Below are positions 35,990 through 46,000 of a DNA stretch of 64,000 bases, in pieces (position 1 is the stretch's first letter; every line of letters starts with the position of its first letter). The translations under genes and the position numbers were made by a program. Source of the stretch: Stromatinia cepivora (Eukaryota > Ascomycota > Leotiomycetes > Helotiales > Sclerotiniaceae); contig RCTD01000016.1 of assembly GCA_014898415.1 (NCBI GenBank), forward strand, positions 124,001 to 188,000. The letters are read 5' to 3'. The notes below the pieces were generated by a model. It was not told the DNA's origin. It did not search any database and was given only the letters and a program-made list of their open reading frames with translations.

Positions 35990-37350
35990 GTAATTGATTG
36001 GTTCAATTATTTAGTCGATTTTGAATGATCCTAGCTTTTTGTGGTCTAGTTTATCGTTTAATCGCTTGGTTTTGATGTTTCGTTGAATTAAAAAAACTTT
36101 ATTCTTTTCTTTAAATGTAAATCTTATGCTATATGATATATTGTAATATATTGTTGATCTCAAGGATATGAATTGTAAGTCCAATGAAAGTTGTTTTTGT
36201 AATTCTTTGATTTCTTTGATATTCTTTATGGCTTCATCGGCATTTTCATTTTGTGGTAACGACATGCGATATGCTGTTGAGTGAAACCCAAAATTGGTGT
36301 ATACCGGCATGATTTTGGTTATCTCTGTTTTTGAAGTATTGTATGCGAATTGTGTCATGGGTAATAATTCAATTCAATTGTCTTGTTTATAATTGATATA
36401 ACAATATAAATAAACTTTTATTGTTTAGTTTAGCTATTTTATTTGTTCATCTATTTGTAAGTAAAAGGAGATACATAATTTCCTTTTGATTTCGAATAGT
36501 ACTATCAATATTGTTCAAAATTTCGAAATAAAGAGTTTGTTTTTATTTAAAATTATTTCTTTCGATATACTATATATACTGATTATATTCCGCAGAAATA
36601 TATATATCAAATTATCGACTATCTATATTTCGTAAAATAATATCATATAAATATATTTGATTACTCTATTTATTATTATCAAAATAGAATCGTATTTCTT
36701 CTTCGTAATTGAATCCCTAAAAAATAATAGCTTAACTACAAAATCCCAAACAATGGATTTCCATAACTCGGAAGATTGATTGGGGGTCTTGAGTTGACTA
36801 TACAGAGCATACCGAGCGGCTTTGTTTCGTATATAGATATTGCAATTCCCAACAATTTCTTCTACTATCGTTCTTATTCGTGGAAAGTAAGCTGCTCTTC
36901 TTAACCTTGCGAATGTTCTAGCTATTCCCTGGTGGCCGTAAGTCGGCAGCTCATGCCATTGCTGGACGAAGTTCTTGGCTGGAATATAAGTTTTGTCGTG
37001 GAAGTAAATTACTTCCCCATCGATTGTGAGTCCTGTCTCCAGTTTCTTTAGGATTCGTTGTGCTGTAGTATCGCTCCCGTAGTGTGCTAGTAACTGTTTT
37101 TTGGTTGCATCGTTTACTATGTTCGAGGTAGCGGCGAGTTGTGGTTTGTTGTGAATTAGAGTGTCGCCATCCTTCTTAAGTATAACATATAATTCGTATG
37201 TTTTTTTTAAAAAAATATTCTGGTTTTCGGTTAAGAGTATCTACTTTAGTATTTCCGTTTCCTTTAATATATGAAATTCTAAAATTGTAGGTGGTTATAA
37301 TTTTGGATTATCGAATTTGTTATCGATTCAATTTTTTTGTTATAATAAAG
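35990..37350 (-). pseudogene. Gypsy pol relic: integrase and RNase H end
   Basis: The minus-strand frame at 36011-36358 matches the C-terminal part of a gypsy integrase (TQFAYNTSKTEITK..., NENADEAIKNIKEI, KRLNDKLDHKKLGSFKID). Region 36770-37180 reads cleanly as the H2C2 zinc module and its lead-in (AKNFVQQWHELPTYGHQGIA..., NCNIYIRNKAARYALYSQL). Further right, 37200-37330 gives a decayed RNase H end (NTKVDTLNRKPEYF). The 36360-36760 section is strongly RIP-mutated. The element stops near 37350, so RT, protease, gag and 5' LTR are missing. It is a separate family from A and B. Confidence 0.8.
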
Positions 37351-37354
37351 TAAA

Positions 37355-37780
37355 TCAAGTTCTTGTGATTGGTATATAATCATTTGAATTTAATCCATAT
37401 CTAGCCATTATAGAACTATGAAATGGTTCCTTAAGATTGCGGTCCAACTTCTCTTTCGTGGCATAACTATATAAAAGCTCGATTTCTAAATTGATCATCG
37501 TCAGTGATAATTCTAAGGTATAGAGATATTTATACTTGCCTCTTTGTTCCTTTGTAATTTCATTGGGGGTGCTGAGGATATGTCTCCCTAAACGTTCCAT
37601 CTGAGATACCGGGCTGGTGTTTGCATTCCTCAGAGTTGAGCTCCTAGTGGCTCTTCCTTGATCATGAATAGTTTCATTTGTCTGCTGGGAAAGTGTTGTA
37701 CGGACGAATGATTCCGAGCTGAACCGGATAAATATGGTCTTACTCCACTCATATGTGGGATGAGCTGTCTTACCCCGCAT
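37355..37780 (-). CDS. Hypothetical protein, 141 aa, doubtful
   Basis: A minus-strand frame from ATG (37780) to a stop beside the truncated gypsy element. It is polar throughout, with one helical stretch around YLYTLELSLTMINLEIELLY. There is no recognised domain. It could be the end of a gene partly overwritten by the transposon, or a chance frame. Confidence 0.2.
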   Translation of the reverse strand: MRGKTAHPTYEWSKTIFIRFSSESFVRTTLSQQTNETIHDQGRATRSSTLRNANTSPVSQMERLGRHILSTPNEITKEQRGKYKYLYTLELSLTMINLEIELLYSYATKEKLDRNLKEPFHSSIMARYGLNSNDYIPITRT

Positions 37781-37955
37781 AGTATTGTGTATATAAACCT
37801 AGACATTTTCCCTCAATCCTGAGAGGAATCAGACTCAAAGGATCTTAGGAACCCTAGAAGATTATTAGCTAAATTGAATACCATTCCAAGCCTACTACCT
37901 TGTTACAGAAAGGGAAGAATCGAGACTTGAAAATGAATCAATACACCTTTCTTTG

Positions 37956-39312
37956 CTAGGCGGGTCGCTCACTCCGGCCTGTGACTCTAGACCTCTTTTT
38001 TCCCTTTCTGTTGCTTCCAAATTTGTCATATTCACCAGCAGTAGATACTGCTTGTGAATCCTGTTCATAACTAGTGAGCCTCGCTCCACTGGGAATCTGA
38101 ATTGATGGATTTCTGACCGATGGCAACTGCTGATCCTGTGTGAGCCCCGCAATATAATCTGTATTCAATAATGTATATGTGGAATTAGGATTTCTTTTGG
38201 AAGTAACCGGACCGGCATCGATGGCAGGTATATTCTGATCTATCCACCAGATCATTTAGTATAATATACTTAATAAAGGATCTCAGACTTACTTGTGTTT
38301 GATAAGGACCTTGAAATTATAGACTGGTTTGTCCGGGACTCTATCCAGTTGTTCATGAGCTCGCGATAATATTTCCAGATCCTATCCGCTGCTTCGTGGG
38401 CCTTTGTTTCATTTGCTTCTTCGCAGATACCTCTGGATTTCAGAGACTGGATCATTTTATTATGATCATCTCCTGATTTTGGCATTTCATGTTCCCATCT
38501 ATTATATGATCAGCCGAAATTATTCGATGCTACTCCGTTATGACTTACATGTGAGGTTGAGTATCATCAGGAAGAAGCAACAAGGTACCTCGTCCACCCA
38601 GTTCCTCTATCAGTACATGATATCTCTCTCCACCCTTGGCCCAAGCCACATAATTCTTTTTTATATTCTCGTATGTGTCTTTGATCATGTCTGACTGACA
38701 GATGATACTGATAAACTCATCCTGGACTTCGGAACGGACATAGTTTTTCGAATGGAAATAGGTCTTGTTCACATCTTCTCTGAGTTCATAAAAAGCGACA
38801 AGTAGGAATCTCCATCGAACAGATTCGATTGATCTGGTTTGCTGGAGACGATGAAGATTGAGGTATAACTGAGAAGGAAGTCGAGGACTACCGAGCGGGT
38901 CAACCGAGAGCTGATCAAGAAAGGCCGAAGGTTGTGATCTCCATAATGGTAGAATAGCTTTGACATCCTTATTAATCTTAATCGGCTCTTTTGAAATTGT
39001 CTTCTTATTCCACATTCGATGTGTATGTACTCTCTGAGGCTGGTTACTAAAACGATTCAAGATTTTGGTTCTTGACTTCTCTGGAAGGTGTTTCCAGGCA
39101 GTGTCCAAACAATCCAGGAACTATTATTATGTAAGCACAAATTATCATCTATTTATTACAAAGAGACTTTTTTATACCTTTGGATTTCCAAGCAAAACAT
39201 CGTCAATCGATGTTGCATTACATGCATTATGGGATGCCTCGGAAAGATAAGTTTGTAATTGTCGACTTATTTCTATACCCACATAACTTGAAGATTGACA
39301 GCGGATCAGCAT
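37956..39312 (-). CDS. Conserved-looking hypothetical protein, four exons
   Basis: Four exons join in frame: 39312-39178, 39120-38549, 38498-38293 and 38239-37956, giving 398 aa. Every intron is 50-57 bp with GTATAA or GTAAGT donors, a branch-like motif (GCTTAC, GCTGAT, TACTAAA) and TAG acceptors, which strongly supports a real gene. The first exon begins MLIRCQSSSYVG and the joint reads LLGNPK-FLDCLDTAWKHL. The central region is helical and charged (VRWRFLLVAFYELREDVN, then a basic segment, then HVLIEELGGRGTLLLLPDDT). The C-terminus is disordered and ends in a basic cluster, NRKGKKRSR, possibly a nuclear signal. The family is not recognised. Its start lies 46 bp from the divergent kinase-like relic. 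Confidence 0.65.
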
Positions 39313-39358
39313 TTTATTTCCGATCTAACCATACTTTGGCGACCCCGCCGCAGATCAT

Positions 39359-39732
39359 ATGCCGTATTTCTACAAAGCTACTAGTCACGGAAGATCTGCA
39401 GCTATCGAACGTGAGATTGATGTATTGCTACGCTTAGAACAGGCAGGATTGACAACGAAGATTTGTGTGCCAAAGCTTTGCGGATATGTGAAGGTCGATA
39501 GACAGAACAAAGTTATGGGGTTACTGTTGACATATGTTGAATACCAAGATACTTTGGAGTTTGGGGAGATGCGAAAGCAGATAACATTCTCATTGATAAT
39601 ACAAACGAGGTGTGGATGATCGATTTCCGGGGAGGCTATACCTCTGAGTGGGTTAGCAAAGAGAAGTGTGAATCTGTCGAAGGAGATTTGGAAGGGTTGC
39701 AGAGGATCAAAGAGCATCTTCAGGTAGAATAG
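39359..39732 (+). pseudogene. Broken protein-kinase-like / phosphotransferase-like gene
   Basis: Two out-of-frame pieces of a fungal kinase-like protein. The first (39359 to about 39558) is N-lobe: YKATSHGRSAAIEREIDVLL, with the conserved Glu-containing helix, and KVMGLLLTYVEY, the hinge strand. The second (39559-39732) starts VWGDAKADNILID, the catalytic loop with its Asp, followed by VWMIDFRGGYT. In the last motif Arg replaces the first Gly of the usual DFGG. The two abut directly, so the helix normally lying between hinge and catalytic loop is deleted and the frame is shifted. No start region is preserved upstream. It cannot encode an intact enzyme. Confidence 0.75.
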
Positions 39733-40636
39733 GAAGGAGAGAGAGAGGTTACATTTCTTTCACCTGTTTGCTGGGCTTGCTTATTTGTTAGGTAACTTAA
39801 ATTACAGATGATTGCACAGTGTGGATGGAAGTAAGCATTTCAGGTTTGCGATGTCAGCCTCGGGCATCGATGGCATTTGCAGAACTATATGGAGAAGTTT
39901 CACAGGACTGTCACAGCTTAACGTTTAACATCAGAATCTGGTTTGGCATTTTGAAAGCGGGGTAATATATTTTCTAAGATAGAAAGCTTGTGGCATCTAG
40001 AGATAGCAAACAGATGTTTAACCAATAAAAGAGGTCAGCAAGTTCGTGTCCCTCTATTACATAACACAACAGATTTCTGATTTTAATAAGGGCCAGCTAC
40101 CAAATCAAGGATGATTATTATCATGCCTCTTTACTCAACTATACAGCAAAGCTGCCGATTTAGGTGATTACCACTTGCATCAACCCAAAGCCATTAATTC
40201 AGACGCAAAGTCGAGGTGTGTATAGTGTTACTGTGACACCTAAGGAAGCCGAAACTAAGCCATGACGATCACTCAAGGTGGTCCTGTGCTTCCTCTATCA
40301 TTAGTGTGTTACCGCATATGTATCTATCATCAAAGCCTATAATGAGCCAATACTGAGAGATTACGTCGAGCTTTCTAGCCAGTGGCTTGGAAGATAGCAG
40401 CGGACATATAGAGAGGCATCGCAGTATATGAAAAGGTATCGCTTTACCTTTGTAATTTATCTGTATTTGTCACTAATATAATCCCTATCATCGCTTCTTC
40501 TGTCAAATATCATACGATGTTAGCATAATCTTTTGAATTTATATTCAAATATAAAACTTTCCCGGACACTATACAACTATCTCTTGCCTTCTTTTCCACC
40601 TGCTCTCTTTCTATAACCTAACTACGAGTTGATATC
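39733..40636. other. Intergenic, nothing recognised
   Basis: No frame longer than background. Upstream of 40637 the sequence becomes pyrimidine-rich (40570-40615, CTTTTCCACC and CTCTCTTTCTATAACC), typical of a fungal core promoter. Confidence 0.5.
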
Positions 40637-40930
40637 ATGTGTCATCGGAACAAAACCCAATACCGATGCTATCATCAATATTTTGAAGGAGGCATAGAGT
40701 ATTGTGGCGAGGCACGTCGGAATGCAGCTAGAAGGACCATCATGTGTAGATGGAAGAGACCCACAACCATTATACCAAACAGCAATTGTTGTGGACGTCA
40801 TGGGTGCATCCTCTCCGGCTTCGGCGGACAATGGACGTGCTGCCAATGTATGGCGGAGCGCAACCAATATGTGTATTGCGATGGTAGCAACCGCACTCAC
40901 GAAGTCTGCCTCAATTGCAAAGCTTCTTAG
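40637..40930 (+). CDS. Small cysteine-rich protein, probable zinc-binding
   Basis: A 97-aa frame starting MCHRNKTQYRC and ending CLNCKAS. It holds 13 cysteines (residues 2, 11, 23, 37, 51, 52, 57, 68, 69, 71, 81, 91, 94) plus several His. Spacings such as C-C-x-C and C-x2-C fit a compact zinc-binding protein. Small fungal proteins beginning MCH and rich in CxxC pairs are common and mostly unnamed. There is no signal peptide, which argues against a secreted effector. The ATG lies after a pyrimidine-rich promoter-like tract. Unspliced as read. Confidence 0.55.
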   Translation: MCHRNKTQYRCYHQYFEGGIEYCGEARRNAARRTIMCRWKRPTTIIPNSNCCGRHGCILSGFGGQWTCCQCMAERNQYVYCDGSNRTHEVCLNCKAS

Positions 40931-40937
40931 TTTTTGA

Positions 40938-42560
40938 CTGTGGGCCCTCAGCGGTAGGTTTTTTTTTCTTATATATCATAGCTATATTATGAATGGATAG
41001 CCTGATTTACTAATGCTTTGCAAATCGAATAATAGTTCATTCAGAGATGGTCTAGTCTACAGGTCAGCAATGACTTCTATTATGGTCTAGTACATTAATT
41101 GTTAGGCTTCGGATTTGGATATGAGGAGGAACAAGAGGGTTGAATCCTTTTTTTGCTTGTCTGAGTAGAAGGCAGGGCAAGGCTGAATGGCTGGATGCCA
41201 AGTTGGAAGAGGGTTTGGAGTGTAGGAGTGTGAGTGAAAGGTAGCATTGATATTGAAAGAAAATATTATAAGAATTAGTAATGGTATATAGGAATTCCTA
41301 TATATTTTTTGTATTGTTAGATACCTTAAGATAACCAGATATATTTAGAAGAGATATATGTTTTGAATAAGAAAAGTTTATATTCAGATCTATTTTTCAG
41401 AATCTTTGCATAATAATTTATCAGAAATAATTTTGCAAAACAAAAAATACTTTGCGAAACTCTTCAAATAATAATTCCTATAAACCATCCACAAATCAAT
41501 TTCAAATATAATCTGAAGAAATAAATTTGATTTCAATATATCATATTTAAAAAAAATTCAGAAAAAAAAACATTTTTCATAATATTCATTATCTAAAAGA
41601 ACCCTCTCTCTTTCTTTGTATTGTAAATTTCCTTTAGGATATAAAAATTAATTTTATAAAATATAAATCAAGAATTTTATATCAATGGTAGTATATTTTT
41701 TACTGTTAAACGAGCCCTAACTGAACAATTTCCAGGTCGTCAAAGCTTTCCCCTGGCGTTGATATTCTCGGCAATTTTGATTGGTGAGTAAAAGGTTTCG
41801 TACCATTTTTACCGAGTTCCATAGGTTTCAGGAAGCGTGAATTCACACCATGTGCATAGAACAATTTTCTCCAAGTCTGTCCAAACTCCACACCTTTTTG
41901 TCTCTGGGTTTATCAGTCTCCACCGGGGATATTTCACAATGATCAATGATGCAAATTCCACTCTGCGTGGTCATATATCGAGGCTAGCTATAGTTTCATT
42001 GAGTCTTGAATAGTAGGCTCTAAGGGGTAAATCAAGGTTGCTGTCTCGATGGAGGCATGATATCTTATATCTTGGAACGATTTCGTGAATCCTGTTGCTC
42101 AGATACGAGTTGTGCGTTGCTAACTGTTTAACTCATTCAGAAATCTGGATAATAATCATTGGGTCTAGAATTCGGTGAATTTCAAGAGCCTATAGAAGCT
42201 AAAGGCAACCAAACTGTTTGTGATTTCTAGAATGCAAGGCTACTAGGGAGAGTTATCGAAATGTTGAATATCCAGGTGGAGCGATGCTGCATACTTTCGG
42301 AGCAAAGGCACGACTGGTATGATGGGCACACTCGAAAAAAGTAAAGAGAACGCACAGTGAATGTATTCGTCTAGGAAATATCATTCATATTACCATTCCA
42401 TGGAGCATTTTCATCGATATATCTCTATCGTTGCCCTTCTTGAACGTTTCTGCATTTTAGCATTAACTGAAAGTGTTATGAGAATACCAATACCTTGAGC
42501 TCATATCGTACCATTGAGTCAAGTACAACTTGCTTTAAGGGAAACTGAAGCCAAGGGTAA
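40938..42560. other. Gene-poor, with AT-rich island and a short relic frame
   Basis: At 41255-41705 the DNA is AT-rich and RIP-like but matches none of layers A-D by eye. Just beside it a minus-strand frame (41706-41891, FGQTWRKLFYAHGVNSRFL...) has good codon texture but is cut at the AT-rich border. It may be the surviving piece of a gene. No family recognised. Confidence 0.35.
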
Positions 42561-45500
42561 TTGAAAGTGTGGAAAACCCCGAGCAAGAAACATAAACAAG
42601 CAGTTTGCAGCCGATTTTGCGTTTACAATCAGGATCAGATTATAGATTTGACCCTTTTTAAGTTATTTCAAAGATACACGGTCTCAAACTTCAAAGTGAG
42701 CATTCGAGAATTGATTGGCCCTCTCTTACGAAGTACTTGGGCTACTAGAAGAGGAGTAATTCGACGAAGAGTTTCAATTAACCTTGATAAGAATGGCTTG
42801 CGGGTGAATGGGATATGAGATCTACTTTTTTTATTTCCGCGGTTTATATAATATCCGATTTTATACTTCTTGGTTAAGAAAAAGGAAACAGACAATCAAA
42901 CGACTGAAAAGGTCGTTGTATCCCTTTCCTTCGTCTTTCTTCCTGTTATATTAGCTACGTATTCTGGCGAGTTTCTTCGTACTTTCTTTCACAGCGGGGC
43001 CGTCCACTGTAACTCGCTGTCACATATTATGCTCATAGCCTGTTATACAAGCACTGTTAGTAATAACATTCTTGCCCGTTATCTTCTATATAATATTTAT
43101 GCATTGTCGCGCAAATTCGCAACTTCGAAGTTCTCCAAGAACGAGAAAGGACTCAATATACGCGTCTCTTGAATAAGAAACCGAACACTTGAATACTTTT
43201 AATAGAGCGCATTCAGTTGCTGATATTTATTGATTCGCTACAGTCGAGTCATGAATTCTCCTATCCCAGGGGTCTACATAACCACGAAATAACTCTCACG
43301 GCATTAGGTCGTGATGGTAAATGAGTATGGAAAGTGAAATGACCAAGTTAGTCATTCACTACACTTCCACAAAAGTCGCCTCAGTCTAGGCTCTGTGAGA
43401 AGTCCAGCCTGTTTATCTCTTTGGCCTATAAAGTAACAATGCAAGCACATCATCATGACCCATTTTCGCAAAGTCACCGCTACGACAACTTTCTGAGCAC
43501 AATCAATAATTTAACTACCAATAACCTGATTGATAAATGCTTTCCCAAAGTACAGGTGAAAAACGCCGCAAAAACAGTGAGTAAGATCAAGACAGATCAA
43601 GTTACCAAGTTAACTATTGTCCCATACTCTCGATTCTCTGCTGCCGGTAACTTCAGAAGTCTAAGTGTGATTATCATTGGCGTTGAGATTTATCGCTGAC
43701 TTTAGTGCTCACCTCATACTCATGATAGTAGCTTATTTACACGCAGTAATATGACTCCATCAATGACGGCCAGGAACCCTGATACGGATTATCAGTTAAT
43801 CATTCCCCATATTTATATTCCCTTGAAGCTCTTACCGCACAATTTGGGTGCTTCTGGGCACTATGTTGGTCATACGGTTGGAAAAATGACATTTGGAGTG
43901 TGCTTTACATCCCTAGTGAGGGTATGGATCATAGACACGGGAGGGACGATGAAGTGAATGACCAAGGTATTAAATAGCTCATGGATTTTGCTTAATTGGG
44001 GCATTTTCCCAATACTTGACATGCGAAATCTCACAGTGGGGTAGTAACTTCCTAAGATTTTAACACGAAGCCTCCACACAAGTTATTAGAGAGACGTAGT
44101 AAAGTCATAAGGTTCAGATGCGAAGTCCAAACAACCAAAAGAGAGATGATTCGTCTCGGCATGTTACTTCTAAACTGCATAAAAGTTGCAAATGGAACAC
44201 TCACTTGTGCATAACTTTGAATTATACCTTTATGACAAAAGCCTTGCTGTCACGGAATATCTCCACTACCTTCTTTCTATAGTCTATTCAAAATAGAAAT
44301 CTCCGAATTTGGTTTGGCGACAGCAATGATACCCGACCCAAGCCTTCGCTGCCCGTCTAGCTCTTTAACTCTTGTATCTGCCGCATTCTCAGCATAGCTA
44401 GCAAAGCATTCGTACCCCTCGTTCTTCCTACTATAAATCCATTACCAAAATTCAAGAATTCAAATCTGTTTTGGCGTTGTTCTGCCCCCAGAGGCTTGTC
44501 TCTGGCTTTCGCTAAATGGGAGCTCTGATCTGATTGATCAATTCCGAGACCTAAGGGTTCCTTAAATCCCATCTCAATAACTTCGATTCTTCTTCAGAGC
44601 TTTGTAAATATTCGCACTCTTCAAATAGCAGAAGTGATAGCTGCCCTCCCAAAAGTCTCCACTCGAACACGACTTTTTGATATAAAAAGGTGGTGATTTA
44701 TCTTCTTGTGAATCACAATGAGTTACGAATGAGTTATTAATCATCCGAGGCGGCATGGACGACGAGACTGATATTTCAGTTCAAACCATAAGCACGCCAG
44801 AACACATAATGTTTGTTCCTAACCTCTAAATCTTGAGTACTGAAGATATGGACCACGAGTGTTCTGCATGGCAGCGGTCACTCAAGCTAATCATAAATAT
44901 TCATCATCATTACACCAAATCTCACTAAATAACAACAATACCATCTTTCACCCTCACAATCTTCCGAAATCAAAGTATTTGATCTTGTACATTTGTCAGA
45001 CGTCAATTATTGATACCAAGCAACAAAACCTTAGTTCTGGTACTACATAGCCACGCACTAGCAACATATTGAACAAGCGAAGAATAGACCACGCCGAAAG
45101 AACATTTATAATAGAAAATCGATATTCGTGAGAAGAGATCGAGTATGATGACTGATCTGGGAGTAGGTTATGGTGTGAGGATGGGAATGAATGGGATATT
45201 ATGTTTGAGATGCACGGAAAGTAAGATCGGACACATGTATTTCATTTCTGGATAATGATATGAGGTGATAATATAATTATTCGTAAATTAGAGTAAAGAT
45301 CTCAAATTAAGTAATTACTAATTTACAATGAATATGGATATTCCACTATGAGAAGTGAGAAGTGAGAGGTTATACGGAATGAATATGTACAGAAGGGGGG
45401 GGGGGGGGGGAATAGTAGGGTGATTGATATAGTGAGTAAGTAGATAATAGATTTAAAAAATGCACTTACTACTACCATAGACTATAGACCATAGAAACTA

Positions 45501-45600
45501 GGAGTAAACAGAAAACAAAGAATACAAAATATTACACGTACAACCAACCCATTTATTTCCAAGGCCACGAGAGCCAATGAAAAAAAAAGTTTATCATTAA
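42561..45600. other. Gene-poor; short frames only
   Basis: Frames at 42561-42818, 42870-43172, 43421-43699 and 43751-43957 are 68-100 codons. Two of them start at non-ATG codons, and no domain is recognisable. None is supported as a gene. An imperfect inverted repeat AGTGAAATGAC...GTCATTCACT lies near 43337. A run of 16 G bases lies at 45395-45410. Confidence 0.4.
45395..45410. repeat. 16-base G homopolymer
   Basis: Uninterrupted G run in an otherwise AT-leaning intergenic region. Its exact length may be a sequencing artefact. Confidence 0.8.
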
Positions 45601-46000
45601 TATTTACTTTAAGATTTTGAGGCTATCCTCTTATATTTTAGGTAGGTATCGAGGCTGTCTGTCCTCTTATTCTCGGGTACGTTCTCTCTTTTCACCCCGG
45701 CCTCCTCGTCTCACCTCGAGCCCTCTCTTAAGATCCATAAATCCAGCCAATCAATCAATAGACCTCCCCTCCCTATTTCATCTCTCCTATATAAGCTCAA
45801 TATATATGGCCTTTACCAAAACACCATTGCTACGCTAACTCCAGCTAATGAATCCTCGCTCCCTATGCGCTCTCCCATCTCAATATCAGATATGCAAAAA
45901 AAGACAAAATCGAAAAAAAATTAAAAAAAATTCAAATACATATGCAGAATGGGTATCGTTTTACAACATTGCGAAGAAAAATGCACGCTCGCTATGCTCA

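Noticed and set aside
43330..43365. Imperfect inverted repeat AGTGAAATGAC / GTCATTCACT as a miniature transposon end
   Set aside because: The arms are only about 10 bases apart by a few bases and there is no second terminus or duplication.
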